From: Pseudoalteromonas rubra
GTDB lineage: Bacteria; Pseudomonadota; Gammaproteobacteria; Enterobacterales; Alteromonadaceae
Assembly (NCBI RefSeq): GCF_000238295.3
Contig: NZ_AHCD03000044.1
Coordinates: 1,302,001-1,366,000 of the forward strand
Direction: 5' to 3'
DNA length: 64,000 bases
Made by a program: the position numbers and the translations under genes. Position 1 is the stretch's first letter; each line of letters opens with the position of its first letter. The notes under the pieces are model-generated. The model worked only from the letters and a program-made list of their open reading frames with translations, did not search any database and was not told the origin of the DNA. Of this stretch, positions 27,584 to 36,516 are shown one piece after another.

Positions 27584-28381
27584 GTGCATTTAATTTTTCT
27601 CTTGTTTTTCCTGCCCGTCGTTGCTTTAGCCAGTGAGCAATGCGATACACGTTATAAGGTTGGTGTTGGTACCAGTTGGCCACCCTATGTGATGTATCGC
27701 GACACAGTGCCTTATGGCTTGGATGTAGATATCACCCGCAGGGTGTTTAGTAAAGCCAAGTTGTGCATCGATTTTGTACAGTTACCGTCATCCGCCCGGG
27801 GGATCACTGAGTTATCCAAGGGATTTATTGATATCTTGCCTTCTGCCAGTTTCAATACGCAAAGAGCTGAGCTGGCGTTTTTTAGTCAGGCATACCGTCG
27901 TGAGAGAATGCGTTTATTTACGCGCAAGGAACGGGTAAAAGAAGTGAGAAGTTTGACTGAACTATTCGCCTCAGAGCACACCTTTGTGTCCAACCCCGGT
28001 GCATACTATGGTAAAGAGCTCGAACAAATTCTAAAAATTGCCTGGTACAGAGAGCGGTTGCTAGAAGTCCCTAGCATCAGCCAGCGCATGCAATTGGTCA
28101 ATCGTAAACGCGTCGACTTTTTGATAGAAGATGAATTTTCAGGTTTTTACTACATCGAGAAGCTCGGTTTTGAGCAGATGCGAATACATCCTTATGTGGT
28201 AAACGACAACGCGATTCATTTTATGTTAAGTCGAAAATCATTTAATAAGCAGCAAATAGATGAAATTAATGCCGCTATCGATGCCCTGAAAGACGAGATA
28301 GCCGATTTAATTGGTCAATATGGCATAAATACAGAAGCTCGACCAAAAAGTGCGAGCCTTGAGACATTTTACGGAGTGTGA
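27584..28381 (+). CDS. Periplasmic solute-binding protein, family 3 (amino-acid type)
   Basis: 265 aa with a signal peptide (MHLIFLLFFLPVVALA). It matches the bacterial extracellular family-3 fold: VGVGTSWPPYVMYRDTVPYGLDVDITRRVFSKA at the N-lobe, then SFNTQRAELAFFSQAYRRERMRL. No ABC permease or ATPase genes follow, so it may not serve a transporter; orphan members often act with sensor proteins. GTG start, 3 bp before the next gene. Confidence 0.75.
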   Translation: MHLIFLLFFLPVVALASEQCDTRYKVGVGTSWPPYVMYRDTVPYGLDVDITRRVFSKAKLCIDFVQLPSSARGITELSKGFIDILPSASFNTQRAELAFFSQAYRRERMRLFTRKERVKEVRSLTELFASEHTFVSNPGAYYGKELEQILKIAWYRERLLEVPSISQRMQLVNRKRVDFLIEDEFSGFYYIEKLGFEQMRIHPYVVNDNAIHFMLSRKSFNKQQIDEINAAIDALKDEIADLIGQYGINTEARPKSASLETFYGV

Positions 28382-28384
28382 TGT

Positions 28385-28807
28385 ATGCGCAAAGCTGGCT
28401 TGATAATGAGTTTAATGATGCTGGTTTCGGTTTCTGCTGTTGCCGATGATCTTAAGCCCTATCGTTTTGATAGCATGCAAATGAACCTTGGCGCTTTATT
28501 TTTTGACCGTGCAGATCGCATGAAACCAGCAAAAAGTGACTTTAAGGTCAACCGCAGTGTTGCAATGTCGAATGACGATGGACACCGCGCTGTGATACTC
28601 AGCCTTGAAAACCTTTCGTCCGGCAGACGTATCCTTGAACCTGAGCAGCTTATGGTGATTTATGCCGATGGAACAGCATTGCGCGTTAACGCGTTACCGG
28701 AAAAAATTTTGCTCGAGGGCTATGAAAAACGCAATTTCACACTGGAATTGGGCGTCAATGATTATCCCGTTGTGGCAGTAGTTGCAGCCAATAACGAAGG
28801 ATATTAG
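28385..28807 (+). CDS. Secreted protein of unknown function
   Basis: 140 aa with a signal peptide (MRKAGLIMSLMMLVSVSAVA). The mature protein looks like a small beta-sandwich (VNRSVAMSNDDGHRAVILSLENLSSG, then YADGTALRVNALPEKILLEGYEKRNFTLELG). Starts 3 bp after the solute-binding protein and ends 4 bp before anmK, so the three form a tight unit. I do not recognise the family. Confidence 0.7.
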   Translation: MRKAGLIMSLMMLVSVSAVADDLKPYRFDSMQMNLGALFFDRADRMKPAKSDFKVNRSVAMSNDDGHRAVILSLENLSSGRRILEPEQLMVIYADGTALRVNALPEKILLEGYEKRNFTLELGVNDYPVVAVVAANNEGY

Positions 28808-28811
28808 TGCA

Positions 28812-29978
28812 ATGGGACTTAAACAAATTCGTCAGCTCCACGCAATCTCAAACAAACCTGTCCGTAGAATTCTGGGGTTGATGAGCGGCACGTCTCTCGA
28901 TGGGCTGGATCTGGCCTTGTGTGAGGTGACTGGCTCAGGCACAGAAACACAATGTAAGTTGCTAAAATTTAAAACCTGCGCCTACGACAGCGAATTTAAA
29001 ACCAAGGTGAGAGCAGTTTTTGCCAAAGAGACCATTAACCTCGAATACCTCACCTTACTTAACCCATGGATTGGGCAATACCACGCAAAATTAATCAATC
29101 AAACTTTGTCACAGTGGCAAGTCGACAGGTCAGGCATAGACTTGATAGCCAGCCATGGCCAGACTATATTTCACTGCCCTCATCATCAGCATATGCATGT
29201 CGATTTCGGTGACGGGACACTGCAGCTAGGGGACGGAGATCAGGTTGCAACACATACTCAGATAATCACCGTTTCGGATTTCAGACAAAAGCACATTGCA
29301 AAGGGAGGCGAGGGCGCGCCACTGGCACAGTACGGCGACTACCTGTTATATCAGAGCACACAGGTGCATCGTATTTTGTTAAACCTTGGTGGGATTGCAA
29401 ACTTCACTGTGTTACCACGTAATGGCCGGGTTGAAGATGTGCAATGTTCAGACATCGGGCCGGGCAATACGCTTATGGATGCATTTTGTCAGCGTTATTT
29501 TGATGTGCCTTTCGATGAAGGTGGACGGTTAGCCACAAAGGGAGAAGTCTGCGAAAGTTTGCTCGATTTGCTAAAAACCATACCTTTTTTTCATTTCGAC
29601 ACGCCAAAGACAACCGGACCTGAAGTGTTTAATCTTACCGTGTTGGAAGAAATGCGGGCCAAATGCCCTGAGTTACCGTCTTCTTATGACGTGCTTGCTA
29701 CACTGAATGAGTTAACTGTCTGGTGTGTGCTGGAACATATACAGCGTCTTAAGTTGGATGGTTCCGTGCAATTGATAGTCAGTGGTGGCGGTGCGCACAA
29801 CACATTTTTGGTCAGTAAGATTGGGTCTGGACTGCCAGACGATTATGAGGTGTCTGAGCTGTCGCAAGATGGCGTGTGTGTTGATTCTAAAGAAGCGGCA
29901 TTATTTGCGGTCCTGGCTAATGAATGCGTGGCTGGTGGTGGATCATTTTCGTTCGGTAAGATAAGCCTGCCTGGTTGA
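28812..29978 (+). CDS. anmK: Anhydro-N-acetylmuramic acid kinase
   Basis: Phosphorylates 1,6-anhydro-MurNAc to MurNAc-6-phosphate in cell-wall recycling. 388 aa from the ATG at 28812 (GAAGGA upstream); an upstream TTG at 28782 would only add residues that overlap the preceding gene. Conserved motifs: GLMSGTSLDGLD (ATP phosphate loop), ASHGQTIFH, DFRQKHIAKGGEGAPLAQYGDYLL, NLGGIANFT and the SDIGPGNTLMDAF site. The product substrate is generated by lytic transglycosylases such as the one at 2.9 kb. The last 36 bp overlap the convergent gene. Confidence 0.95.
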   Translation: MGLKQIRQLHAISNKPVRRILGLMSGTSLDGLDLALCEVTGSGTETQCKLLKFKTCAYDSEFKTKVRAVFAKETINLEYLTLLNPWIGQYHAKLINQTLSQWQVDRSGIDLIASHGQTIFHCPHHQHMHVDFGDGTLQLGDGDQVATHTQIITVSDFRQKHIAKGGEGAPLAQYGDYLLYQSTQVHRILLNLGGIANFTVLPRNGRVEDVQCSDIGPGNTLMDAFCQRYFDVPFDEGGRLATKGEVCESLLDLLKTIPFFHFDTPKTTGPEVFNLTVLEEMRAKCPELPSSYDVLATLNELTVWCVLEHIQRLKLDGSVQLIVSGGGAHNTFLVSKIGSGLPDDYEVSELSQDGVCVDSKEAALFAVLANECVAGGGSFSFGKISLPG

Positions 29979-30467
29979 GCCTAGCAGGTTATTAAATTCT
30001 GTACGCAGATATTGGGTGACAGCCTGAAACAATCCACCGGCATGCCTTGCGTTTTTGGCCGTAACCAGAGCTTGATTTTCATTCGGGTGTATTTCACGCG
30101 GTAGGTACGCCATGTAATCCATGCTGTTTTTTACGCGTTGTTTGTAACCCAGTAAACTCAATTGCAGATTATACGAGCCACTTTTTCCAGCTCCGCTCAG
30201 GCGTACTTCAATGGTACCGATCATAATATCTTTTTCTTTGAGCTTTGCCATGCCTACAAAGTCAACATCACGATTGTCCTGGTGATTTGCCGTAATACGG
30301 ATTTGATTACCTGACACTGCGTCCTGTGGTAGCTGACACGTCACGACCAATTGGTCCTGCTCGATGTAAAACTCAAGTTGATCGAATGGTGAGCCTTGCT
30401 CAAGGAAAAACAGCTGCTGGGCCTGGTCCTGTATATCAAAAGTCAAAGACCGTTTACGTGTATTCAT
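29943..30467 (-). CDS. Conserved protein of unknown function
   Basis: 174 aa, no signal peptide or membrane helix. The N-terminal half is beta-rich (DQLEFYIEQDQLVVTCQLP, DNRDVDFVGMAKL) and the C-terminal half helical (NENQALVTAKNARHAGGLFQAVTQYLRTEFNNLL). Its 3' end overlaps anmK by 36 bp on the opposite strand. I do not recognise a family. Codon use looks like the neighbours. Confidence 0.65.
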   Translation of the reverse strand: MNTRKRSLTFDIQDQAQQLFFLEQGSPFDQLEFYIEQDQLVVTCQLPQDAVSGNQIRITANHQDNRDVDFVGMAKLKEKDIMIGTIEVRLSGAGKSGSYNLQLSLLGYKQRVKNSMDYMAYLPREIHPNENQALVTAKNARHAGGLFQAVTQYLRTEFNNLLGSTRQAYLTERK

Positions 30468-30526
30468 GATTCTGCCGAAAGATTAAACCGATGTCATTAT
30501 GCCGGGGTTATATGTCAAAATTATTA

Positions 30527-30554
30527 AAAAAGGGCTCATGAATGAGCCCTTTTT
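30527..30554. terminator. Bidirectional terminator downstream of nptA
   Basis: Stem AAAAAGGGCTCA / TGAGCCCTTTTT with TGAA loop. On the minus strand it ends the nptA transcript. Confidence 0.85.
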
Positions 30555-30590
30555 ACGAGTAAGGAATTACTCGTTGTTTTGTATGCCAGA

Positions 30591-31730
30591 TTATTTGATT
30601 GCAAGCATCAACAGGCCAGGCAATACAAAGAAGGAACCTAGTACATAACCAAATGCCGCAGATTTATTACGTGTTCCAATGCGTGCCAGTTTCTCGGCCA
30701 GTTGCAGCGGGATTTCACGAAGCAGTGGCAAGCCGTATATCAGGCCAACAGCGAATACGTTAAACATAACGTGTACCAATGCAATTGTCAGTGCAACTTC
30801 TGCATTAGGACCGGTGATAGACGTTGCAGCAAGTAATGCTGTGATAGTTGTACCAATGTTCGCACCCAATGTGAATGGATAGATTTGACGCGTGTTGAAT
30901 ACACCGCTGCCTGCCAGAGGGATCATCAGGCTAGTTGTCGTTGATGAAGACTGAACCATCACGGTTACGGCTGCACCTGAGCTGATACCAGCGATTGGGC
31001 CACGACCAATTGCACTGTGCAGAAGCTCTTTTGCGCGGCCTACAAGTGCTTTCTTAAGCAGTTTACCCAAGGTGGTTACTGCGAATAAGATCATGGCAAT
31101 ACCAACCACAACCATCGCAATACCTACAGCTTTACCGTCAAGGAAGCTTACTGCGTCTTTAACCAGGCCAACAGCAGGCTTTACAAGTGGTTTGATGAAG
31201 TTATAGCTCTTCAGAGATAAGTCTGCATCACCGACGAACAGATGCGACAGTGCTGCAGAGAATTTTTCCAGCAGACCAAACATGATTTCCAGCGGCAGGA
31301 AAATTGCTACTGCAAACAAGTTGAAGAAGTCATGCACTGTCGATGCGGCAAATGCACGTTGGAATTCTTCTTTATCACGGATATGGCCAATTGAAACCAG
31401 TGTATTAGTGATAGTCGTACCAATGTTAGCACCCATGATCATAGGAATGGCGATGCCTAACGGCAGACCACCTGCAACCAGACCAACAATAACTGAAGTT
31501 ACGGTAGATGAAGACTGAACGAGCGCGGTGGCAAATGCACCCAGCATTAACGCGACGAACGGGTTCGTTGCGAATGCGAAGATTTCTTTAGCACCTTCTG
31601 TGCCGCCTGAAGCTAATTTAAAACCACCACTTACGGTGCCTACAGCAACTAAAACAAGATAGACCAGTAATGCAATCGCGGTCCAATTTAAGATCTTTGC
31701 AAAAAGAGAGGTTTGATTTTGTTCACTCAT
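30591..31730 (-). CDS. nptA: Na+/phosphate symporter, NptA type
   Basis: 379-aa inner-membrane Na/Pi cotransporter (V. cholerae NptA is of similar size). It has the duplicated core with two QSSST motifs (ALVQSSSTVTSV near residue 72 and VMVQSSSTTTSL near 258), each followed by a GANIGTT motif, and about eight membrane segments. It imports inorganic phosphate. A Pho box lies 82 bp upstream on the same strand, consistent with induction by phosphate starvation. Confidence 0.92.
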   Translation of the reverse strand: MSEQNQTSLFAKILNWTAIALLVYLVLVAVGTVSGGFKLASGGTEGAKEIFAFATNPFVALMLGAFATALVQSSSTVTSVIVGLVAGGLPLGIAIPMIMGANIGTTITNTLVSIGHIRDKEEFQRAFAASTVHDFFNLFAVAIFLPLEIMFGLLEKFSAALSHLFVGDADLSLKSYNFIKPLVKPAVGLVKDAVSFLDGKAVGIAMVVVGIAMILFAVTTLGKLLKKALVGRAKELLHSAIGRGPIAGISSGAAVTVMVQSSSTTTSLMIPLAGSGVFNTRQIYPFTLGANIGTTITALLAATSITGPNAEVALTIALVHVMFNVFAVGLIYGLPLLREIPLQLAEKLARIGTRNKSAAFGYVLGSFFVLPGLLMLAIK

Positions 31731-31811
31731 GATTTTACTCAGTTATGTCTGGCCAAGCTATGTGGCACTTTGATGACGTTTTTATTTCAGGGCGGATTAA
31801 AACAAAGTTAT

Positions 31812-31829
31812 ATGACAGAAATATTTCAG
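31812..31829 (-). promoter_or_regulatory. Pho box upstream of nptA
   Basis: Minus strand reads CTGAAAT-ATTT-CTGTCAT. Two 7-bp direct half-sites separated by 4 AT-rich bases match 14 of 18 positions of the E. coli PhoB consensus CTGTCATAAATCTGTCAT; the second half is perfect. Position (82 bp before the ATG) suits PhoB activation. Confidence 0.65.
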
Positions 31830-31873
31830 TGTGACTGTCATTTAACCAGGTACTCAAAGTTAAAGGCGACAGT

Positions 31874-31903
31874 TTGACACTTTGTCTATGAAGAATTTAT
31901 AGA
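31874..31903 (+). promoter_or_regulatory. Possible sigma-70 promoter for the 7TMR histidine kinase
   Basis: TTGACA, 18-bp spacer, TATAGA, ~128 bp before the kinase start in the 300-bp divergent gap with nptA. The rest of the gap is AT-rich with no other gene. Confidence 0.45.
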
Positions 31904-32030
31904 TTTTTTTTTAAGTTTCTAATAATTGGTGCTATTTTGGATTTCGCAATAGTGTTACATTGGTTTACATTAATCGCAGGGCGATTCGCAAAATTGTCCT
32001 GACTCCACATTTCATACACGATTTAGACCT

Positions 32031-34028
32031 ATGATAGTTACAAATGGTTACCGAGTCTTGTTCATGCGTTTTATCTTATTGCTTTTAATAGTGAGCTTTT
32101 TGTTTGCAGGTCATGCCACGAGCGCAGAACAGCAGCAGAGATTGGTCATTGACGACACGACCACTCAGCTTACTTTGAATAGCGCTACCTTCTTTTATGA
32201 TTATGACAGGCAAATCAAAGTACCAGGCGATATCCCCGAGCTACTCCCGCAATTTGCTCCCCTGAACGATATTGACAAGCGACCGCAACATAAACTTTAT
32301 TCTAAATGGGTGTCGCTGAAACTCGACAATCAATCAAGATCAGCGGATTGGGTACTCTCATTTGGCTTTGCCAGGTTACCAAAATTGGTGGTTTATCAGG
32401 TGGAGGCGGGGGAGCTTAAGCAGGTGCTAGCGCAGGATGAAGACGCGAGGTTTGATGAACGACCTGTCCAGGACCCACAAATGTACTTGCCATTAGACTT
32501 AAGACCGGGTCACAACGAGTTCCTGATTGAGTACCAAACGTTTGCAAATGCACCAGCTAATTTGCGTTTACACTCCAATGCTAACTATTTATCCACTTCA
32601 CAACTCAGCATACTTACCAATGCCAGTCTGGCCGGTGTTGTGGCTGCCATTTTGCTCATCGTCATTGTTAACCTCGCCTTCAACCGCAATACCACCAATG
32701 TTTATTATGCTATGTGGACTTTGTTATTTTTGCTTATTGTGATTGATATGGCGGGCTTCTCATTTCAGTATTTTTGGCCCAATCATGGTTTTTTCAGTGG
32801 TCAGTTCTCGATAGCGCTGATGGCAATAGTCCCTATATTCCACTTGTTATTTGTACGTGGCTTTTTACAGCTAAAACACTATCACCCGACGCTTAATACT
32901 GTCTATGTCTGTGCGACCTGGCTTTACATCATATTAGTACCCACCGCATTGTACCTTGAAAGTGTATATTACAACTTACTTGCCAGTACATTTGTTATCC
33001 CTTTGTTTGTGTATACCTGTATTTGGAGTTTCAGACAAAAAGGGCCCGGAATGCGCACCTTCACATATAGTCTGATTAATCACCTGCTATTTCTAAATGT
33101 GTTGACCATAGTCGGGGCGAGTTATGGCAACCTGATTGATGTGTTCGAGATCACGTCCTTCATTAAAGTGGGCTATCTCATAGAAGTGCTTTTATTTACC
33201 GTAGCGCTGGCACTGCAACATAAATCACTTCAGGGACAGTTAGTCAGACATCTGGAGCAACAAGTTAATGCGCTTAACCGAACCGTTGATAGTGAAAGGC
33301 AGGTGGTGAATGAGCAGGTGAATCAGCTCAAAGCCAAAGAAGAACAACTTTTCACCGACCTGTCACATGAGTTACGTACACCGTTAACTGTGATGAAAAT
33401 CCAGGTTGAGTCATTGCAATACAATATTGTTGAAAATGTCGAAGACTCTTATGCCAAATTAATGGCAAAGATCGATGAGCTTCACAAGTTTATCGATCAG
33501 TTGATGCTCGTGACGGGCGATAAAGACGTTGCAAGTATTCTCAACAAAGAAAATGTAAAAGTGGCGCACTTCATCAACGAAACCTTCCAAACCTGTATGA
33601 CCTATGTGGACCCTAAAAAAGCGCGACTTGAAGTAATTAATCGACTCGACCCACACTTTACGATGCAGTTTGATAAACGATCTATTGGCAACGCCATTTT
33701 GGAAGTCGTGAAAAATGCGCTGAAGTATGGTGGTGAAGGCGTTGACATTAAAATGAGCGCACTGGTAACCGAGCAAAATCTGGTACTGAGAATCGAAGAT
33801 TCAGGTATGCCATTGTCCTATGATGCGCACAGGCAGTTGTTTCAGCCTTTGTTCCGGGAAGAGGCGTCGCGCAGCTCGCTGAGTGGGGGCAAAGGCATGG
33901 GTCTGGCGGTGTGCAAAAAAATTGTCGAGTGTCATGGGGGTAAAATTGATTCGCACAATAGCCTGCTGGGCGGATTGTGTATTGAAATTATCCTGCCTAC
34001 CGCAGAGACAGACATGGCTTTGGCATAG
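32031..34028 (+). CDS. Sensor histidine kinase with 7TMR-DISM sensory module
   Basis: 665 aa. Signal sequence, then a periplasmic 7TMR-DISM extracellular domain (about 35-185; WVSLKLDNQSRSADWVLSFGFARL, LPLDLRPGHNEFLIEYQT), seven membrane helices (about 195-395), a coiled coil, HisKA with H446 (DLSHELRTPLTVMK) and HATPase_c (N box NAILEVVKNALKYGG; G2 GGKGMGLAVCKK). Such modules often sense carbohydrates or small ligands. No response regulator is adjacent, so the partner is unknown. The ATG at 32064 (MRFILLLLIVSFLFAGHA) would give a cleaner signal peptide; neither start has a strong ribosome site. Confidence 0.88.
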   Translation: MIVTNGYRVLFMRFILLLLIVSFLFAGHATSAEQQQRLVIDDTTTQLTLNSATFFYDYDRQIKVPGDIPELLPQFAPLNDIDKRPQHKLYSKWVSLKLDNQSRSADWVLSFGFARLPKLVVYQVEAGELKQVLAQDEDARFDERPVQDPQMYLPLDLRPGHNEFLIEYQTFANAPANLRLHSNANYLSTSQLSILTNASLAGVVAAILLIVIVNLAFNRNTTNVYYAMWTLLFLLIVIDMAGFSFQYFWPNHGFFSGQFSIALMAIVPIFHLLFVRGFLQLKHYHPTLNTVYVCATWLYIILVPTALYLESVYYNLLASTFVIPLFVYTCIWSFRQKGPGMRTFTYSLINHLLFLNVLTIVGASYGNLIDVFEITSFIKVGYLIEVLLFTVALALQHKSLQGQLVRHLEQQVNALNRTVDSERQVVNEQVNQLKAKEEQLFTDLSHELRTPLTVMKIQVESLQYNIVENVEDSYAKLMAKIDELHKFIDQLMLVTGDKDVASILNKENVKVAHFINETFQTCMTYVDPKKARLEVINRLDPHFTMQFDKRSIGNAILEVVKNALKYGGEGVDIKMSALVTEQNLVLRIEDSGMPLSYDAHRQLFQPLFREEASRSSLSGGKGMGLAVCKKIVECHGGKIDSHNSLLGGLCIEIILPTAETDMALA

Positions 34029-34098
34029 AAAATAGTTGTAATCTGCTTGATGTCTGGCAGACTGCGCTGCGATATAGACTAAGAGTAAGGTTACAGAC

Positions 34099-35901
34099 AT
34101 GATAAGAAAAACCCTGGTAGCGCTCATCGTTGGTTTTGCACTGACTGGATGTGAAGCAACATCCGTCAATGTGCAGTCTCAACAACACAGTGTTGAGCAA
34201 GCGGATGCGAATACGCAGATGATGACGCTTGCACAGACTTACTTCGATGAAAGCATTACGCTCAGCCCGTTATCAGCCACTTTTTTTGGTATGTCTGAGT
34301 ACAACGATAAGTTCGAGCCACCGCTTGGACCTGATAGCCTTGCCCAATCACGTGCATTCACTGCTCGATATCTCGCACGCCTGGAAGCGCTCGACCGTAA
34401 TAATTTAAGCGGCCAGGCAAAATTATCCTACGATATTCTCCATTACGAGCTGGTGCAAAACAAAGCTGCTGAACAGTTTGATGATCAGTTTATGCCCATT
34501 GACCAAATGTACGGTCCTCATCATGTATTCGCAGCCATGGGTTCTGGCGAAAGCGCGCAACCTTTTAAAACGGTTGATGACTACAGTAACTTCCTTAAAC
34601 GCGCTGATGGCTTTATTATCTGGTTGCAGTCTGTTCAGGCTATGATGACCCAGGGTATTGAACGCAATGTTGTATTACCGCGTGCAATCACAATTAAAGT
34701 GATCCCTCAATTTAGAACGCATGCTGTTGATAAAGCAGAAAACTCTGTTTTCTGGGGACCAATCCAGAATTTACCTGATTCATTTTCTGATGAAGAAAAA
34801 CGTCAAATTACGCAGTCTTACAAACATTACATCGAGCGTACTCTGGCACCAGCATATCGCGAGATGGTCAACTTTTTAGAAACAACTTATTTGCCCGCAT
34901 CCAGAGCGTCGGTGGGTTATAGTGCGTTACCCAATGGGCAGGCCTGGTATCAGCACTATATCAAAGAAAATACCACGCTTGATATGACCGCAACCGAAAT
35001 CCACCAGCTGGGTCTGAGCGAAGTGAAGCGTATTCGCAACGAGATGAGCAGTGTTAAAGAGAAAGTGGGTTTCGAGGGAGATCTTCAGGCATTTTTTGAG
35101 CATCTGCGGAACAGCGAAGAGTTCTATTTTCAGTCTGAGGCCGAGTTAATAAAGGCATATGAAGACGTGAAAAAGAAAATCGATGCACGCGTTCCTTTAT
35201 TGTTCGATATTAAGCCAAAGGCTGATTATGTCGTTAAGCCTGTTGAAGCTTTCCGAGCAGCGTCCGCCCCAGGGGCATCCTATGAGAGTCCTGCTCCGGA
35301 TGGCTCAAGGCCGGGTGTGTTTTATATTAATAGTCATAACCTAAAAGCACAGCCCAAGTTTATTGTTGAGACATTATCTATACACGAAGCCGCACCGGGT
35401 CACCATTTTCAATTAGCGTTACAGCAGGAAATTGATGATTTGCCAGAGTTTCGTAAATTCGGAGGCTCAACGGTGTTTGTCGAAGGCTGGGCATTGTATG
35501 CAGAAAGTCTGGGTAAAGAGCTGGGATTGTTTACCGACCCGTACCAGTGGTATGGACGATTGTCTGACGAACAGTTAAGAGCAATGAGGCTGGTGGTGGA
35601 TACAGGTTTGCATGCCAAAGGTTGGACACGTGCTCAGGCTATTGATTTTATGCTTGATAATTCTTCGATGGCGAAAAGTGATGTCGAAGCAGAGGTAGAG
35701 CGTTACATCGCCTGGCCCGGGCAGGCCGTGTCTTATAAAGTAGGTCAGTTTAAGATCAGACAGCTCAGAGAGTATGCCGAGCAGCAGTTAGGTGCGAAGT
35801 TTGATATTCGCGCCTTTCATAATCAAGTCCTGATTGATGGTGCTGTTCCTATGCCTGTACTAGAAGCTAAAATTCAGCGCTGGGTCGAATCCCAGAAGTA
35901 A
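34099..35901 (+). CDS. DUF885-family lipoprotein, probable metallopeptidase
   Basis: 600 aa with a lipoprotein signal (MIRKTLVALIVGFALTGC; lipobox LTGC, Cys at 18). The DUF885 family is related to zinc peptidases and carries the motif HEAAPGHHF here at residues 429-436 (H429, E430, H435/H436). Further family segments: PRAITIKVIPQF, GVFYINSHNLKAQPKF, FVEGWALYAESLGKELGLF and WPGQAVSYKVGQFKIRQLREYAE. Likely an outer- or inner-membrane-anchored peptidase in the periplasm. Substrate unknown. 70 bp after the kinase. Confidence 0.85.
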   Translation: MIRKTLVALIVGFALTGCEATSVNVQSQQHSVEQADANTQMMTLAQTYFDESITLSPLSATFFGMSEYNDKFEPPLGPDSLAQSRAFTARYLARLEALDRNNLSGQAKLSYDILHYELVQNKAAEQFDDQFMPIDQMYGPHHVFAAMGSGESAQPFKTVDDYSNFLKRADGFIIWLQSVQAMMTQGIERNVVLPRAITIKVIPQFRTHAVDKAENSVFWGPIQNLPDSFSDEEKRQITQSYKHYIERTLAPAYREMVNFLETTYLPASRASVGYSALPNGQAWYQHYIKENTTLDMTATEIHQLGLSEVKRIRNEMSSVKEKVGFEGDLQAFFEHLRNSEEFYFQSEAELIKAYEDVKKKIDARVPLLFDIKPKADYVVKPVEAFRAASAPGASYESPAPDGSRPGVFYINSHNLKAQPKFIVETLSIHEAAPGHHFQLALQQEIDDLPEFRKFGGSTVFVEGWALYAESLGKELGLFTDPYQWYGRLSDEQLRAMRLVVDTGLHAKGWTRAQAIDFMLDNSSMAKSDVEAEVERYIAWPGQAVSYKVGQFKIRQLREYAEQQLGAKFDIRAFHNQVLIDGAVPMPVLEAKIQRWVESQK

Positions 35902-35990
35902 TCCCACCGGACAGAAACAGGGCAGTTTTGCGCTGGCCTGTTTCTTCTAGTACAATTTGCGGCCCTTGAATATGTGGCAAGTTTGGCGTT

Positions 35991-36497
35991 ATGAGTACAA
36001 CTCCTTTTTGGATAGAAAAATCACTTGAAGAAATGAACCAGCAGGAGTGGGAAGCCATTTGTGATGGTTGCGGTAAGTGCTGTTTGCATTCCTTTATAGA
36101 TTCTGACGAAGAAGAGGAAGAACAATTTAGTAGCACTGACGTACTTAGAGAAGGGGAAGAGCTACTTTACACTGACGTGGTGTGTCAATACAGTGATGCA
36201 AATACGTGTGCTTGTACGCGATACACAGAGCGTCAGGTATTGGTGCCTTCTTGCGTGCAGTTAACCAAAGATAACCTCAAAGACATCTTTTTTATGCCGC
36301 AATCCTGCAGTTACCGCAGGTTGCACGAAGGGCGTGGTCTGGCAAGCTGGCACCCGTTGCTTCATAATGGCTCAAAACAGGCAATGCATGACGCCGGCAT
36401 TAGTATCCTGGGCAAAGCCATTAGTGAGAATGACGTAGATCTTGAAAATGACTTTGAAGATCACATCGTTACCTGGCCTGAGCGGGATACAGATTAA
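35991..36497 (+). CDS. ycgN: YcgN-family Cys-cluster protein (UPF0260)
   Basis: 168 aa. N-terminal FWIEKSLEEMNQQEWEAICDGCGKCC and a set of conserved cysteines (CxxCGKCC, VCQY, CACTRYTER, PSCVQL, SCSYRRL) that probably bind a metal or Fe-S cluster. Function not established. In E. coli ycgN neighbours ycgL and minCDE; here it is ~33 kb away. An acidic DSDEEEEEQF insert follows the first Cys cluster. Confidence 0.9.
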   Translation: MSTTPFWIEKSLEEMNQQEWEAICDGCGKCCLHSFIDSDEEEEEQFSSTDVLREGEELLYTDVVCQYSDANTCACTRYTERQVLVPSCVQLTKDNLKDIFFMPQSCSYRRLHEGRGLASWHPLLHNGSKQAMHDAGISILGKAISENDVDLENDFEDHIVTWPERDTD

Positions 36498-36516
36498 TGC
36501 CTGTTTGTGACTTTGC

